Made by a program: the position numbers and the translations under genes. Positions 1-8,106 of a stretch of DNA of 64,000 nucleotides are shown here, in pieces; position 1 is the first letter of the stretch, and every line of letters begins with the position of its first letter. The notes under the pieces were generated by a model that worked only from the letters and a program-made list of their open reading frames with translations, did no database searches and had not been told where the DNA came from. Source of the DNA: Chitinophagaceae bacterium (GTDB taxonomy: Bacteria > Bacteroidota > Bacteroidia > Chitinophagales > Chitinophagaceae). The stretch is from positions 1 through 64,000 of the forward strand of contig JALHNJ010000012.1 in NCBI GenBank assembly GCA_022843585.1. The letters run 5' to 3'.

Positions 1-1062
1 AACAATTTAGCCGAAGTAAAAAAGAGATTGGTATTTACCACACATACACCAGAAGAAGCAGGGAATGAAAAGCATGATATTTATCTCTGTCATAAAATGA
101 GTTATTTCTGCGGATTGACGGTTGAGGAAGTAAAAAAATTGTACGATAACGATAGTGATCAATTTAATCACTCATTAGCGGCATTGCGGTTTGCAAAATT
201 GGCCAATGGTGTTTCCCAATTGCATGGTCATGTATCAAGAGCCATGTGGGAGAAATATGCAGGCATCTGTCCAATCATCTCTATTACGAATGCACAAAAC
301 TGGAGGTATTGGGCGGATAAACAATTGTATCGCTTTATGGAAGCCGGTGATGATTATGGAATTGATGACAGAAAAAAATATTTAAAGAAAAGAGCTTTTG
401 AAATTGTGGCAGATCAAACGGGTAAAATATTTAATCCTGAAGTATTTACTATTGTTTGGGCCAGACGATTTGCCGGATACAAAAGAGCTGGGTTAATAAC
501 AACGGATGAAAAGAGGTTTGAGAAGTTGTTAGCCAGCACCACCTATCCTGTTCAAATTATCTGGGCGGGTAAGCCCTATCCGATGGATCATCCTGCTATA
601 AGTGAATTCAATCAGCTTGTACACTTGAGTAAAAGGTACAAAAATGTAGCTGTGCTTACTGGTTATGAACTTGCGTTGTCTAAACGATTAAAGCAGGCAT
701 CTGATTGCTGGTTGAATAATCCAAGAGTGCCCCGTGAGGCTTCTGGTACCAGTGGGATGACTGCTGCTATGAATGGGGCTATTAATTTCTCCACAGATGA
801 TGGATGGATACCAGAATTTATCAACCATGGCCACAATGGATTTGTAGTGCCGAAAGCAGATTATGCAAATATGGCTACACATGAGCAAGATGAATATGAT
901 TTGAAAAAACTTTATGAGATTCTGGAAAATGAGATTCTGCCTTTGTATTATTCTAATTACAGCACCTGGCGTCAAATTATGAAGAATGGTATGCAAGATG
1001 TTCGTTTTCAGTTTGATAGTAACAGAATGGCGCATGAGTACTATGATTTATTGTACAAATAG
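1..1062 (+). CDS. Alpha-glucan (glycogen) phosphorylase family protein, C-terminal part (5' end outside window)
   Basis: The open frame runs in from base 1, so the N-terminus is missing; about 353 codons are present. The protein belongs to the short alpha-glucan phosphorylase branch of glycosyltransferase family 35. Family blocks seen include ARRFAGYKRA, IWAGKPYP, a block ending in WLNNPRVPREASGTSGM, and DGWIPEF near the end. The family releases glucose 1-phosphate from glycogen-like glucan using pyridoxal phosphate. The lysine that holds PLP in classical phosphorylases follows the Met of the EASGT..M block; here that codon (760-762) is Thr. The product may therefore not be a conventional phosphorylase. 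A GH13 enzyme 2 kb downstream fits glucan metabolism. Confidence 0.85.
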   Translation, partial: NNLAEVKKRLVFTTHTPEEAGNEKHDIYLCHKMSYFCGLTVEEVKKLYDNDSDQFNHSLAALRFAKLANGVSQLHGHVSRAMWEKYAGICPIISITNAQNWRYWADKQLYRFMEAGDDYGIDDRKKYLKKRAFEIVADQTGKIFNPEVFTIVWARRFAGYKRAGLITTDEKRFEKLLASTTYPVQIIWAGKPYPMDHPAISEFNQLVHLSKRYKNVAVLTGYELALSKRLKQASDCWLNNPRVPREASGTSGMTAAMNGAINFSTDDGWIPEFINHGHNGFVVPKADYANMATHEQDEYDLKKLYEILENEILPLYYSNYSTWRQIMKNGMQDVRFQFDSNRMAHEYYDLLYK

Positions 1063-1101
1063 AAAATTTCAATAAATTTACTTGTACTAAAAAGTGGTTT
1101 T

Positions 1102-1809
1102 ATGAAACAGATATTTTTTATTCTGTCTTCTTTCCTTTACTTGCAAGCAAGTGTTGGTCAGGTGGGCTCGGGTGGTTTACACGGAAGCTTGAACATGAAT
1201 TCAGGTGACTTTTTCTTAATCAACCTTAAGAATGCAACAAATGTTGATGCGTTTAATCCCGATATCTATGCTAATGTAGAAGGCTCTCCTTATTTGTCTC
1301 CGGATTGGTTATATGCCCGTATAAAATTGGAGGATAATAGTAGTTATGATAGTGTATTGGTAAAAGTGAATTTTTACGAGAGTAAAATTCATTTTAGAGA
1401 TGAAAACGGAAGAGAAAAGATGGTAGCAATTCCTGTAAAAGAATTGGAAATTATAGATTACAGATCGCCATTGAATAAATCAGTATATGTATCCGGCTAT
1501 GGCGAAGATAAAAACGAATTTTACCAGGCCATTACGGACGGTAAAAAGGCAGGGTTGCTTAAGAAAATGAAAGTTATAATCAAGGAGCATAAAGTTTTCA
1601 ATGCTCCTCCGCAGAAAAAATTTGAAACGGATGCTATTTATTACATTTATGCAAATAAATCGTTGTATGAGCAAGCTAAAAATTGTAATAATTTAACTGG
1701 TGTTTTTAACAACGATGCAAAAATAATTAAGTTTATTTCTTCCAATGATGTTAAGTGTAACAAAGAAAAAGATCTAAAGCAGTTAGTAGAATATTATAAT
1801 TCATATTAG
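1102..1809 (+). CDS. Secreted hypothetical protein
   Basis: This 235-residue protein has a cleavable-type signal peptide (residues 1-19, ending near SVGQ) and no further membrane segment. I do not recognise a family. The mature part is Lys- and Tyr-rich, with predicted beta character and a charged C-terminus containing two late Cys residues. It starts 40 bases after the phosphorylase stop, so cotranscription is possible. Its stop codon overlaps the convergent ispH stop by four bases, and its likely terminator lies inside ispH. An extracytoplasmic location is inferred; the function is unknown. Confidence 0.6.
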   Translation: MKQIFFILSSFLYLQASVGQVGSGGLHGSLNMNSGDFFLINLKNATNVDAFNPDIYANVEGSPYLSPDWLYARIKLEDNSSYDSVLVKVNFYESKIHFRDENGREKMVAIPVKELEIIDYRSPLNKSVYVSGYGEDKNEFYQAITDGKKAGLLKKMKVIIKEHKVFNAPPQKKFETDAIYYIYANKSLYEQAKNCNNLTGVFNNDAKIIKFISSNDVKCNKEKDLKQLVEYYNSY

Positions 1810-3035
1810 TCAGTTTTTTCAAACTGAACTATCAATTCATCAATAGAAGTTATAACAGGGTAAAACCCTGTTATTTTTTTTATAACACTTTCTACTATAG
1901 CATCAGGGCAGGAGGCGCCGCTGGTAATTAATATTTTTATAGGTGGTTTAGCTGGTAGATAGTTCGTTGTCAACATTTCCTCGTGGGTATGAAAATTATA
2001 ATGAAGGATTTCATTAGCTGAAATAATTTTCTCTTCGTTACTAATGAAATAGGTAGGAATTTTTTCTTCACATAATTCTACCAGGTGAGAGGTATTAGAA
2101 GAATTATATCCTCCTACCACAATTGCTAAATCTGCTTCTGTACTTAACATTCCCGTAACAGCAGTTTGATTATCATTCGTGGCATAGCAAAGAGTATCTC
2201 TTGTATCCGCAAAACGTTCTTCTGTGATAGCCGGTTGATATTGTTGCGTTATTATTTGTTTAAGGTAATCGGCAATAGCTTGTGTATCGCTGGCCAGCAT
2301 AGTAGTCTGATTCACGACACCAATGCGTTGCAGGTCTTTTCTTACATCAAAATTTTCAGAATATTGATTTTTAAAATCAGTGTAAAATTCGTCAGCATTC
2401 CTTTCTCCGGTGATATAAGCTGCTAATTTTTTGGCTTCGGACATATCTTTTACTACAATAGCAGGGGCTCCGGCAGCAGCATGAGAAAAAGTTGCTCTTG
2501 TTTCTTCGTGGGTTGGTTTACCATGAATAACTATGGTATAGTTTTTCCTGGCAATGACTTCGCTGCGGTTCCAAACTTTTTCTACAAAGGGGCAGGTAGT
2601 ATTATATTTTTCTGTTTGAATTCCTTTGGCCTGTAATTTTTTTTCAATCTCAAGGGTAGTGCCAAATGCCGGAATCAATACAATATCATCACCTGTAATT
2701 TCTGAAAAAGGAATTAGTTCCTTGCCATAAGTATCCTGAAGAAATTGAACACCATGCGACTGTAAATCTTCATTCACCTGTGGGTTATGTATCATTTCAC
2801 TTAACAGAAATATTCTTTTGCCGGGATTTTCATCTACTGTTCGGAAAGCAATTTCAATGGCATTCTCTACCCCGTAGCAAAAGCCAAAATGCCTTGCCAG
2901 GTAAATTTGAACAGGTCCAAAATCAAGCAGGGTAGGTGTAAAATCTTTTTTCATCTTATCCTTTTCTTTCCGCTTCTTTTTAATAGCAGAAATTAATGGA
3001 CTGCGATAAATAATAGGCACTTCGAAACTCTTCAT
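1806..3035 (-). CDS. ispH: 4-hydroxy-3-methylbut-2-enyl diphosphate reductase (IspH/LytB)
   Basis: The last enzyme of the MEP isoprenoid pathway reduces HMBPP to IPP and DMAPP with a [4Fe-4S] cluster. The three cluster cysteines are C53 (GFCYGV), C148 (TTCPFV) and C283 (TLCYAT). Substrate-site residues H83 (MIHNP), H176/E178 (THEE), T244-T245 and N314 (SSNTS) are also visible. At 409 residues it is longer than the roughly 310-residue E. coli form, with a basic N-terminal extension of about 40 residues and internal insertions, as I recall for Bacteroidota IspH. The ATG at 3035 is supported by a TATCTTTG -7 box only four bases upstream. Confidence 0.95.
   Translation of the reverse strand: MKSFEVPIIYRSPLISAIKKKRKEKDKMKKDFTPTLLDFGPVQIYLARHFGFCYGVENAIEIAFRTVDENPGKRIFLLSEMIHNPQVNEDLQSHGVQFLQDTYGKELIPFSEITGDDIVLIPAFGTTLEIEKKLQAKGIQTEKYNTTCPFVEKVWNRSEVIARKNYTIVIHGKPTHEETRATFSHAAAGAPAIVVKDMSEAKKLAAYITGERNADEFYTDFKNQYSENFDVRKDLQRIGVVNQTTMLASDTQAIADYLKQIITQQYQPAITEERFADTRDTLCYATNDNQTAVTGMLSTEADLAIVVGGYNSSNTSHLVELCEEKIPTYFISNEEKIISANEILHYNFHTHEEMLTTNYLPAKPPIKILITSGASCPDAIVESVIKKITGFYPVITSIDELIVQFEKTD
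1852..1882 (+). terminator. Intrinsic terminator inside the 3' end of ispH
   Basis: A perfect 10-bp stem, ATAACAGGGT / ACCCTGTTAT with an AAA loop, is followed by eight T residues on the plus strand. It would end transcription of the secreted unknown at 1102-1809. It lies wholly within the convergent ispH coding sequence (codons for KITGFYPVI). Confidence 0.8.
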
Positions 3036-3039
3036 GCTG

Positions 3040-3047
3040 CAAAGATA
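3040..3047 (-). promoter_or_regulatory. -7 promoter element of ispH
   Basis: The minus strand reads TATCTTTG, then four bases, then the ispH ATG. It matches the Bacteroidota -7 consensus TAnnTTTG. No clear TTTG -33 element is visible. The spacing predicts an almost leaderless transcript. Confidence 0.6.
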
Positions 3048-3134
3048 AGTTGTGTTTGGCTTTCTGTTTTTGCTAAGTCCTGCGTAGCCTGAAAAACTGC
3101 CAACTTCTTATTACCTTCCGCAAAAGTTCAACCT

Positions 3135-4520
3135 ATGCGATTGCTGTTACTTGCCATTTGTCTTCCAATTTTGCTGAATTCCTGCAAACTGATCAAGAAG
3201 AAAGATGTGAAGGAAGCAACTAAAAATAAAAACAGTATGACAAACCGATTCAAACCTGTGACCTGGGCCCATACAACTAATATCTATGAAGTAAATGTGC
3301 GGCAGTACACTCCTGAAGGTACACTGAATGCTTTTGCGCTACAAATGCCAAGGCTTAAAGATATGGGTGTAAAAACATTATGGTTCATGCCGCTAACACC
3401 TATTGCACAAAAAAATAAAAAAGGCTCACTGGGTAGCTATTATGCCTGCTCCGATTATACTTCTATCAACCCGGAGTTTGGAACACTGGAGGATTTTAAA
3501 AGTTTAGTAAAACAGGCGCATGAAATGGGCTTTAAAGTTATTATTGATTGGGTGGCTAACCATACTGGATGGGATCATAAATGGACAACGGAACATCCGG
3601 AATATTATCAAAAAGATTCTGCTACCAATGATTTTAAGATAGCCTCAGGCATGGATGATATAATTGAACTGGATTTTAAAAATCCGGCTTTGCGAAAAGC
3701 AATGAAAGATGCTATGGCATTTTGGATCAACGAATGCGATATTGATGGCTTTCGTTGTGATTTAGCTTTTTGGGTAGAACTGGATTTTTGGAAAGAAGCA
3801 AGGCAAGAATTAGATGCGATTAAACCGCTTTACTGGCTTGGTGAATTTGATGAACTGGAAAAGCCGGAATATGGTGAAGCATTTGATGCAAGCTACACCT
3901 GGACGTGGATGCACAAGGCTAAAGAATTTTACCAGAACAAACTTTCGATTGATACATTAATGGCGGTGTTGAAAAAATATGATGATTTAGGAGATAGCAC
4001 TATGCGGGCATGGTTCACTACTAATCATGATGAAAATAGCTGGAATGGTACTGAGTATGAAAAATATGGCGATATGGCTAAGGCACTTGCCGTATTCAGC
4101 TGCACCTGGAATGGCGTACCGCTGTTATACTCTGGCCAGGAAATTGGCAATCAAAAACGGATTGAATTTTTTGAAAAGGATACAATACAGGGAACTGATA
4201 ACACAATGACACCCTTTTATACCAGCCTGCTAAACTTAAAAACCAATAACCCCGCATTACGTTCTGGTGATCCGACTGTTCAAACCTTCCGAATCAAAAC
4301 ATCAGCACCAAAAAATATATTTGCTTTTTTGAGAAAAAAGGATGGTAAAGAGGTATTAGTAATTCTAAACCTTTCAGCAGAAAAAGATATTCATTTTGAA
4401 ATAATAGATGAAAATGTGAAAGGAATATATAAAAATGTTTTCTCGGCTGCTGCTAATGACTTTACAACTGATAAGAGTTTTGAAATGCAGGGGTGGGAGT
4501 ACCTGGTTTACGAAAAATAA
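3135..4520 (+). CDS. GH13 alpha-amylase family lipoprotein
   Basis: This 461-residue enzyme has a lipoprotein signal with lipobox LLNSC (acylated Cys17), so it is probably anchored in the envelope. The GH13 barrel regions are present: I, DWVANHTG (138-145); II, GFRCDLAFW with nucleophile Asp209; III, WLGEFDE with acid/base Glu237; IV, TTNHDEN with His298 and Asp299. These predict a retaining alpha-glucosidic hydrolase acting on starch- or glycogen-like glucans. The last 80 residues resemble the usual all-beta C domain. An internal Met at 36 could give a cytoplasmic form, but the hydrophobic leader makes the first ATG more likely. Exact substrate is not readable. Confidence 0.9.
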   Translation: MRLLLLAICLPILLNSCKLIKKKDVKEATKNKNSMTNRFKPVTWAHTTNIYEVNVRQYTPEGTLNAFALQMPRLKDMGVKTLWFMPLTPIAQKNKKGSLGSYYACSDYTSINPEFGTLEDFKSLVKQAHEMGFKVIIDWVANHTGWDHKWTTEHPEYYQKDSATNDFKIASGMDDIIELDFKNPALRKAMKDAMAFWINECDIDGFRCDLAFWVELDFWKEARQELDAIKPLYWLGEFDELEKPEYGEAFDASYTWTWMHKAKEFYQNKLSIDTLMAVLKKYDDLGDSTMRAWFTTNHDENSWNGTEYEKYGDMAKALAVFSCTWNGVPLLYSGQEIGNQKRIEFFEKDTIQGTDNTMTPFYTSLLNLKTNNPALRSGDPTVQTFRIKTSAPKNIFAFLRKKDGKEVLVILNLSAEKDIHFEIIDENVKGIYKNVFSAAANDFTTDKSFEMQGWEYLVYEK

Positions 4521-4538
4521 TAGTTAATAATATAAAGC

Positions 4539-4577
4539 AAAAGAAAAGACATCTGTTTGGATGTCTTTTCTTTTTAT
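4539..4577. terminator. Bidirectional terminator between GH13 gene and degP-like gene
   Basis: A stem GAAAAGACATC / GATGTCTTTTC with loop TGTTTG has a T-rich tract after it on the plus strand and an A-rich tract before it, so it can serve both convergent genes. Confidence 0.8.
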
Positions 4578-4595
4578 TACCAAAGCGATTCTGAT

Positions 4596-6110
4596 TTAAT
4601 TAAGATTCAGCGGATACCTGTAAACTCCATCATAGCCGGGGTAAATTCCCTCTAATTGAACACTTCTGCCATCAAGATCCATAATTGCTTTGCTAAGTTC
4701 CTCAATAGAGGATACATCAACACCATTAACACTTGTAATGATAAAGCCATCCTGCATTCTTGTTTGACTAAATGCACCGCCACTTATTATTTTCTTTACA
4801 ACAACCCCGCCTTCAATTTCGTATTGCGTGGCTTTCTTTTTATCGAGGGCTTCTAATTCTGCACCTAATATTACACTCAAATTGCTGGCTGAAGCTACTT
4901 CTGTTTTTCCAGCAGATTCTTTTAGTGTAATAGTAGTTGAATATTCTTTATTGCTCCTGATATATACCATACTTATTTTATCCCCGGGTTTAAAACTGGC
5001 AATTTGTGCACTCATTTCTAACCCTGAAGAAACTGGATTGTTGTTAATCTTAGTAATGATATCTCCTTTTTTTAGACCCGCTATTGCAGCGGCACCATCA
5101 GTAGGTACTTGCTGAACATACACCCCCTGCCCATCAGCAACACCAGCTCCCTTAACTAATTTTTCGTTTTCTGTTTCAGATGAAGGATAGCTAATGCCAA
5201 TAAAGCCTCTTTTTACTGATCCAAATTCAATCAGGTCATTCACAATTTTCTTAACGATATTAACCGGTATGGCGAACGAATAGCCTGCATATGTACCTGT
5301 TGGAGCATAAATGGCTGAGTTGATACCAACCAATAATCCTTCGGTACTAATTAATGCACCACCACTGTTTCCCTGATTTACGGCAGCATCTGTTTGAATG
5401 AAAGATTCAATGGGTGTTTGACTTTGACGGGCATTGATTCCAATTGATCTTCCTTTAGCACTCACAATACCCGCAGTTACAGTTGCTTCTAATGTTAGCG
5501 GATACCCAATGGCTAATACCCATTGACCCAATTTTACGTTGTCGGAGTTGCCATACAACATAAATGGAAGTCCTTTACCGTCAATTTTTAAAACCGCAAT
5601 ATCGCTGCTTGGGTCTCTTCCAATAATTCTTGCTTTGTAGATCTTTTTATTGCTGAGTGTTACATTGATCTCGTCTGCTACACCATCGCCACCATCTGAA
5701 ATAACGTGGTTGTTAGTTACAATGTATCCATCTTCACTAATAATTACTCCACTACCGGATGCTCTTTGTTCTTGTTGTACTTGCGGTCCAAAAAATTGTT
5801 CAAAAAAATCATCCATGCCACCGCCATTATTTCTTCCCAAGCGGTTAGTTACTTTCTTAGCTGGAATTTTTGTTTTGATATGCACAACAGCCGGAACAGC
5901 TGCACCAGCTGCCTTGGTAAAATCTATTGGTTCAGCAGCGGCTCCTCCGGCAATATTATCAAAATAACCTGCATAGTTAACAGGCAATTTGCCATCGGAT
6001 GATTGTACAAATACAGTATTTTTTGGAGCGACTTTACTATAGATCCATACACTTCCTACCGCCGAAGCTGCACTTACAAATACGATTAATAAAAGTTGTT
6101 TGAGTTTCAT
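4596..6110 (-). CDS. DegP/HtrA-family periplasmic serine protease with two PDZ domains
   Basis: The 504-residue protein has an N-terminal hydrophobic segment (5-22), then a trypsin-like domain with catalytic triad His135 (TNNHV), Asp170 (SSDIAVLKI) and Ser249 (GNSGG). PDZ 1 lies near 295-390 (GVYVQQVP..GAAAIAGLKKGD) and a second, more diverged PDZ near 405-500. The family degrades or refolds misfolded envelope proteins under stress. The N-terminal helix may be an anchor or an uncleaved signal. It is monocistronic, with the convergent GH13 gene downstream. I see no clean -33/-7 pair upstream. Confidence 0.92.
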   Translation of the reverse strand: MKLKQLLLIVFVSAASAVGSVWIYSKVAPKNTVFVQSSDGKLPVNYAGYFDNIAGGAAAEPIDFTKAAGAAVPAVVHIKTKIPAKKVTNRLGRNNGGGMDDFFEQFFGPQVQQEQRASGSGVIISEDGYIVTNNHVISDGGDGVADEINVTLSNKKIYKARIIGRDPSSDIAVLKIDGKGLPFMLYGNSDNVKLGQWVLAIGYPLTLEATVTAGIVSAKGRSIGINARQSQTPIESFIQTDAAVNQGNSGGALISTEGLLVGINSAIYAPTGTYAGYSFAIPVNIVKKIVNDLIEFGSVKRGFIGISYPSSETENEKLVKGAGVADGQGVYVQQVPTDGAAAIAGLKKGDIITKINNNPVSSGLEMSAQIASFKPGDKISMVYIRSNKEYSTTITLKESAGKTEVASASNLSVILGAELEALDKKKATQYEIEGGVVVKKIISGGAFSQTRMQDGFIITSVNGVDVSSIEELSKAIMDLDGRSVQLEGIYPGYDGVYRYPLNLN

Positions 6111-6305
6111 AGTTCTTTACACTTTAATGATTGTTAGGAAATACTGAAGTACAATTATCCAAATCCTGTGCCTCTGCTTTACAAAATAACAAACTGTCAG
6201 GTAATTGTTCGTTACCAACAGTTTAGTTTAACAAATCTTTACTAAGACCTTCGTACTTTATGCTTGTAAATTTATTAAGATTTTATGGCATTTGGTAGTA
6301 GTGTT

Positions 6306-7304
6306 TTACAGGTGTGATAAAAAACTAAGAGTGTCAATACCATCCGCATAGTCAGAAATTGAGGGTGATTGGCCGTCTCCAAAGAGAATATTTCCTTCAC
6401 CAACCACAGCTTGCAGTTCAGGAAGGTCTTTCAGGCTGGCGGATAGGCTTGATTGATCTTTAAAAAATTCGTAATTCAACTGACTTATGGGGGAAAATAA
6501 TGCTGGCTCTTCAATTAGTAGAATTGAGCCATTTGTCATGTAATATTTCTTGTTTAGGAGATGGATGGCCAAATTATAATCGAAATTGTTTTTATACTTA
6601 TGATGGTCGGCCAGGTAGCTATATTTTTTAAATGCTTCTAGTAAAGGAATAAAATCATAGCCTTCAGGTACATAAATCTTAGTGACATTTCGACAACCTA
6701 ATCCAAAGTATAAATGCACATCATCTGCCAATTTTTCAAGTTCTATTGAGCTTTCATTGCTAGTTAGTATGGCAACAGAAGTCCTGTTTTTACGGATGAT
6801 ATGGGGATACTTGGCAAAGTAATACTCAAAATATCGGGATGAATTATTACTGCCGGTGGCTATATAAGCATCACAATCTTTCAGTGTTTCTGCAAATTGA
6901 ATTGAGATAGCTGCTTCAGGCTGCCATTCAATTATTTTTTGGGCAAGATGTTTTATTAAAGTTTGATCTTTAGAAGATGGTTTTACAATGGCCGAATGGC
7001 CGCTAATGAAAACGCAAAGAAAATCATGAAAACCAACAAGCGGAATATTACCGGCCATTACAATACCTATTTTTTTAGCCGAAACATTATTGGCCGGAAG
7101 GCCATAGTTTTTGGTCCAGTTGTTTAAGATTTCAGCAGTTAAAAAAGATTCGGCAATGCGCTGTACTGAAAGATCAATAAATGCCGGAATGAACCAACCA
7201 TTTTCATACGATGCTTTTTCTTTTGCCGCCTTCCATTCTTCGCCGTCAGCCAAAATATATTTTCCCAGCCGAACCATTAAATCAATACGATGTTGTAAAT
7301 TCAT
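6306..7304 (-). CDS. LuxC-like acyl-CoA reductase
   Basis: This 332-residue cytoplasmic protein matches the acyl-CoA reductase (LuxC/PF05893) family, which forms an acyl-enzyme thioester and reduces it to aldehyde with NADPH. The candidate nucleophile is Cys204 in GLGCRNVTKIY, a block shared with aldehyde dehydrogenases. An MAGNIPLVGFHD block (83-94) and KPSSKD (108-113) fit the nucleotide-binding half. At 332 residues it is shorter than LuxC (about 480). No luxAB or luxD is near, so bioluminescence is unlikely. It is divergently arranged with the ferredoxin at 7447. The physiological acyl substrate is unknown. Confidence 0.8.
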   Translation of the reverse strand: MNLQHRIDLMVRLGKYILADGEEWKAAKEKASYENGWFIPAFIDLSVQRIAESFLTAEILNNWTKNYGLPANNVSAKKIGIVMAGNIPLVGFHDFLCVFISGHSAIVKPSSKDQTLIKHLAQKIIEWQPEAAISIQFAETLKDCDAYIATGSNNSSRYFEYYFAKYPHIIRKNRTSVAILTSNESSIELEKLADDVHLYFGLGCRNVTKIYVPEGYDFIPLLEAFKKYSYLADHHKYKNNFDYNLAIHLLNKKYYMTNGSILLIEEPALFSPISQLNYEFFKDQSSLSASLKDLPELQAVVGEGNILFGDGQSPSISDYADGIDTLSFLSHL

Positions 7305-7446
7305 TCTAATAAATTATTTTCGCAAAACGCCTTAAAATTTTCCCGGTGCAAATTAACGAAGTTGACACGGTAATAAGTTTTACAAAGGCTCAGCGGCTCA
7401 ATAAAAGATATTAATTTTTAAAACTGAACCCACTAAATAAACAGAT

Positions 7447-7794
7447 ATGGCAATTAAGATAACTGATGAATGTATTAACTGCGGGGCTTGCGAACCCGAA
7501 TGTCCAAACAATGCAATTTATGAAGGCGGGGTAGAATGGGCCGTAGCTGACGGTACTTCTGTAAAAGGCCCCTTTACACTATTAGATGGATCTGTTGTAG
7601 ATGCTGACCAGAAAAATGCACCCGTAGCCGTTGATACTTACTACATAACGCCAAATAAATGCACTGAGTGCCAGGGTTTTCACGAAGAACCACAGTGTGC
7701 TGCTGTTTGCCCGGTAGATTGCTGTGTACCAGATGAAATGTACCAGGAAACGGTAGAGCAACTAATGGCTAAAAAGGAATTGATGCACTTGTAA
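7447..7794 (+). CDS. 4Fe-4S dicluster ferredoxin
   Basis: The 115-residue protein carries two [4Fe-4S] binding sets. The first is [12 protein letters not shown] (Cys9, 12, 15, 19); the second is [20 protein letters not shown] (Cys72, 75, 84, 88, with Cys92/93 following). The long spacing CxxCx8CxxxC in the second set, and the loop between the clusters, are typical of the YfhL/Alvin-type ferredoxins. It is a low-potential electron carrier. The gene stands divergent from the acyl-CoA reductase; a redox link between them is plausible but inferred only from position. Confidence 0.9.
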   Translation: MAIKITDECINCGACEPECPNNAIYEGGVEWAVADGTSVKGPFTLLDGSVVDADQKNAPVAVDTYYITPNKCTECQGFHEEPQCAAVCPVDCCVPDEMYQETVEQLMAKKELMHL

Positions 7795-7827
7795 ATGGTT
7801 AAGGATTTCTGTGTATAATTTTTGACC

Positions 7828-7972
7828 TTAAAACTGCCATTTGGCTCATTTTTCGTTTAACTTACAAGCATATCTTTATAGATATGTAGCAGTGAAAGCT
7901 GCCTAAGTAGTGGCGGGTGATATTTCCCGTCGTAAAAAGGTGAAGGAGAAACGGCCTTCACCTTTATTATTT
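7828..7972 (+). ncRNA. Candidate structured non-coding RNA with its own terminator
   Basis: This is the interesting part of a 312-bp gap between the ferredoxin and ddl. Four hairpins follow each other: CATATC/GATATG, GCAG/CTGC, GCGGG/CCCGT, and a strong AAGGTGAAGG/CCTTCACCTT stem followed by TTATTATTTT, which looks like an intrinsic terminator. No reading frame of note is present. A TATAATTTTTG sequence near 7815-7825 is one base off the -7 consensus. I could not match it to a riboswitch I know. It may be an independent small RNA or a terminated leader of ddl. Confidence 0.45.
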
Positions 7973-8106
7973 TCCGCAAATTCCAGCGTTATCTCCTTCA
8001 GATTGTGATATTTTTTGTTAATGCTGTTTGATTCATTCTCTTTGGGTTGGGCATCTTAAATTTTTCTGCAATATTTGCACTGATTAATCACACACTAATA
8101 ACATCC

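Noticed and set aside
6306-7304. Bioluminescence (lux) locus
   Set aside because: Only a LuxC-like reductase is present; luciferase and LuxD/LuxE genes are absent.
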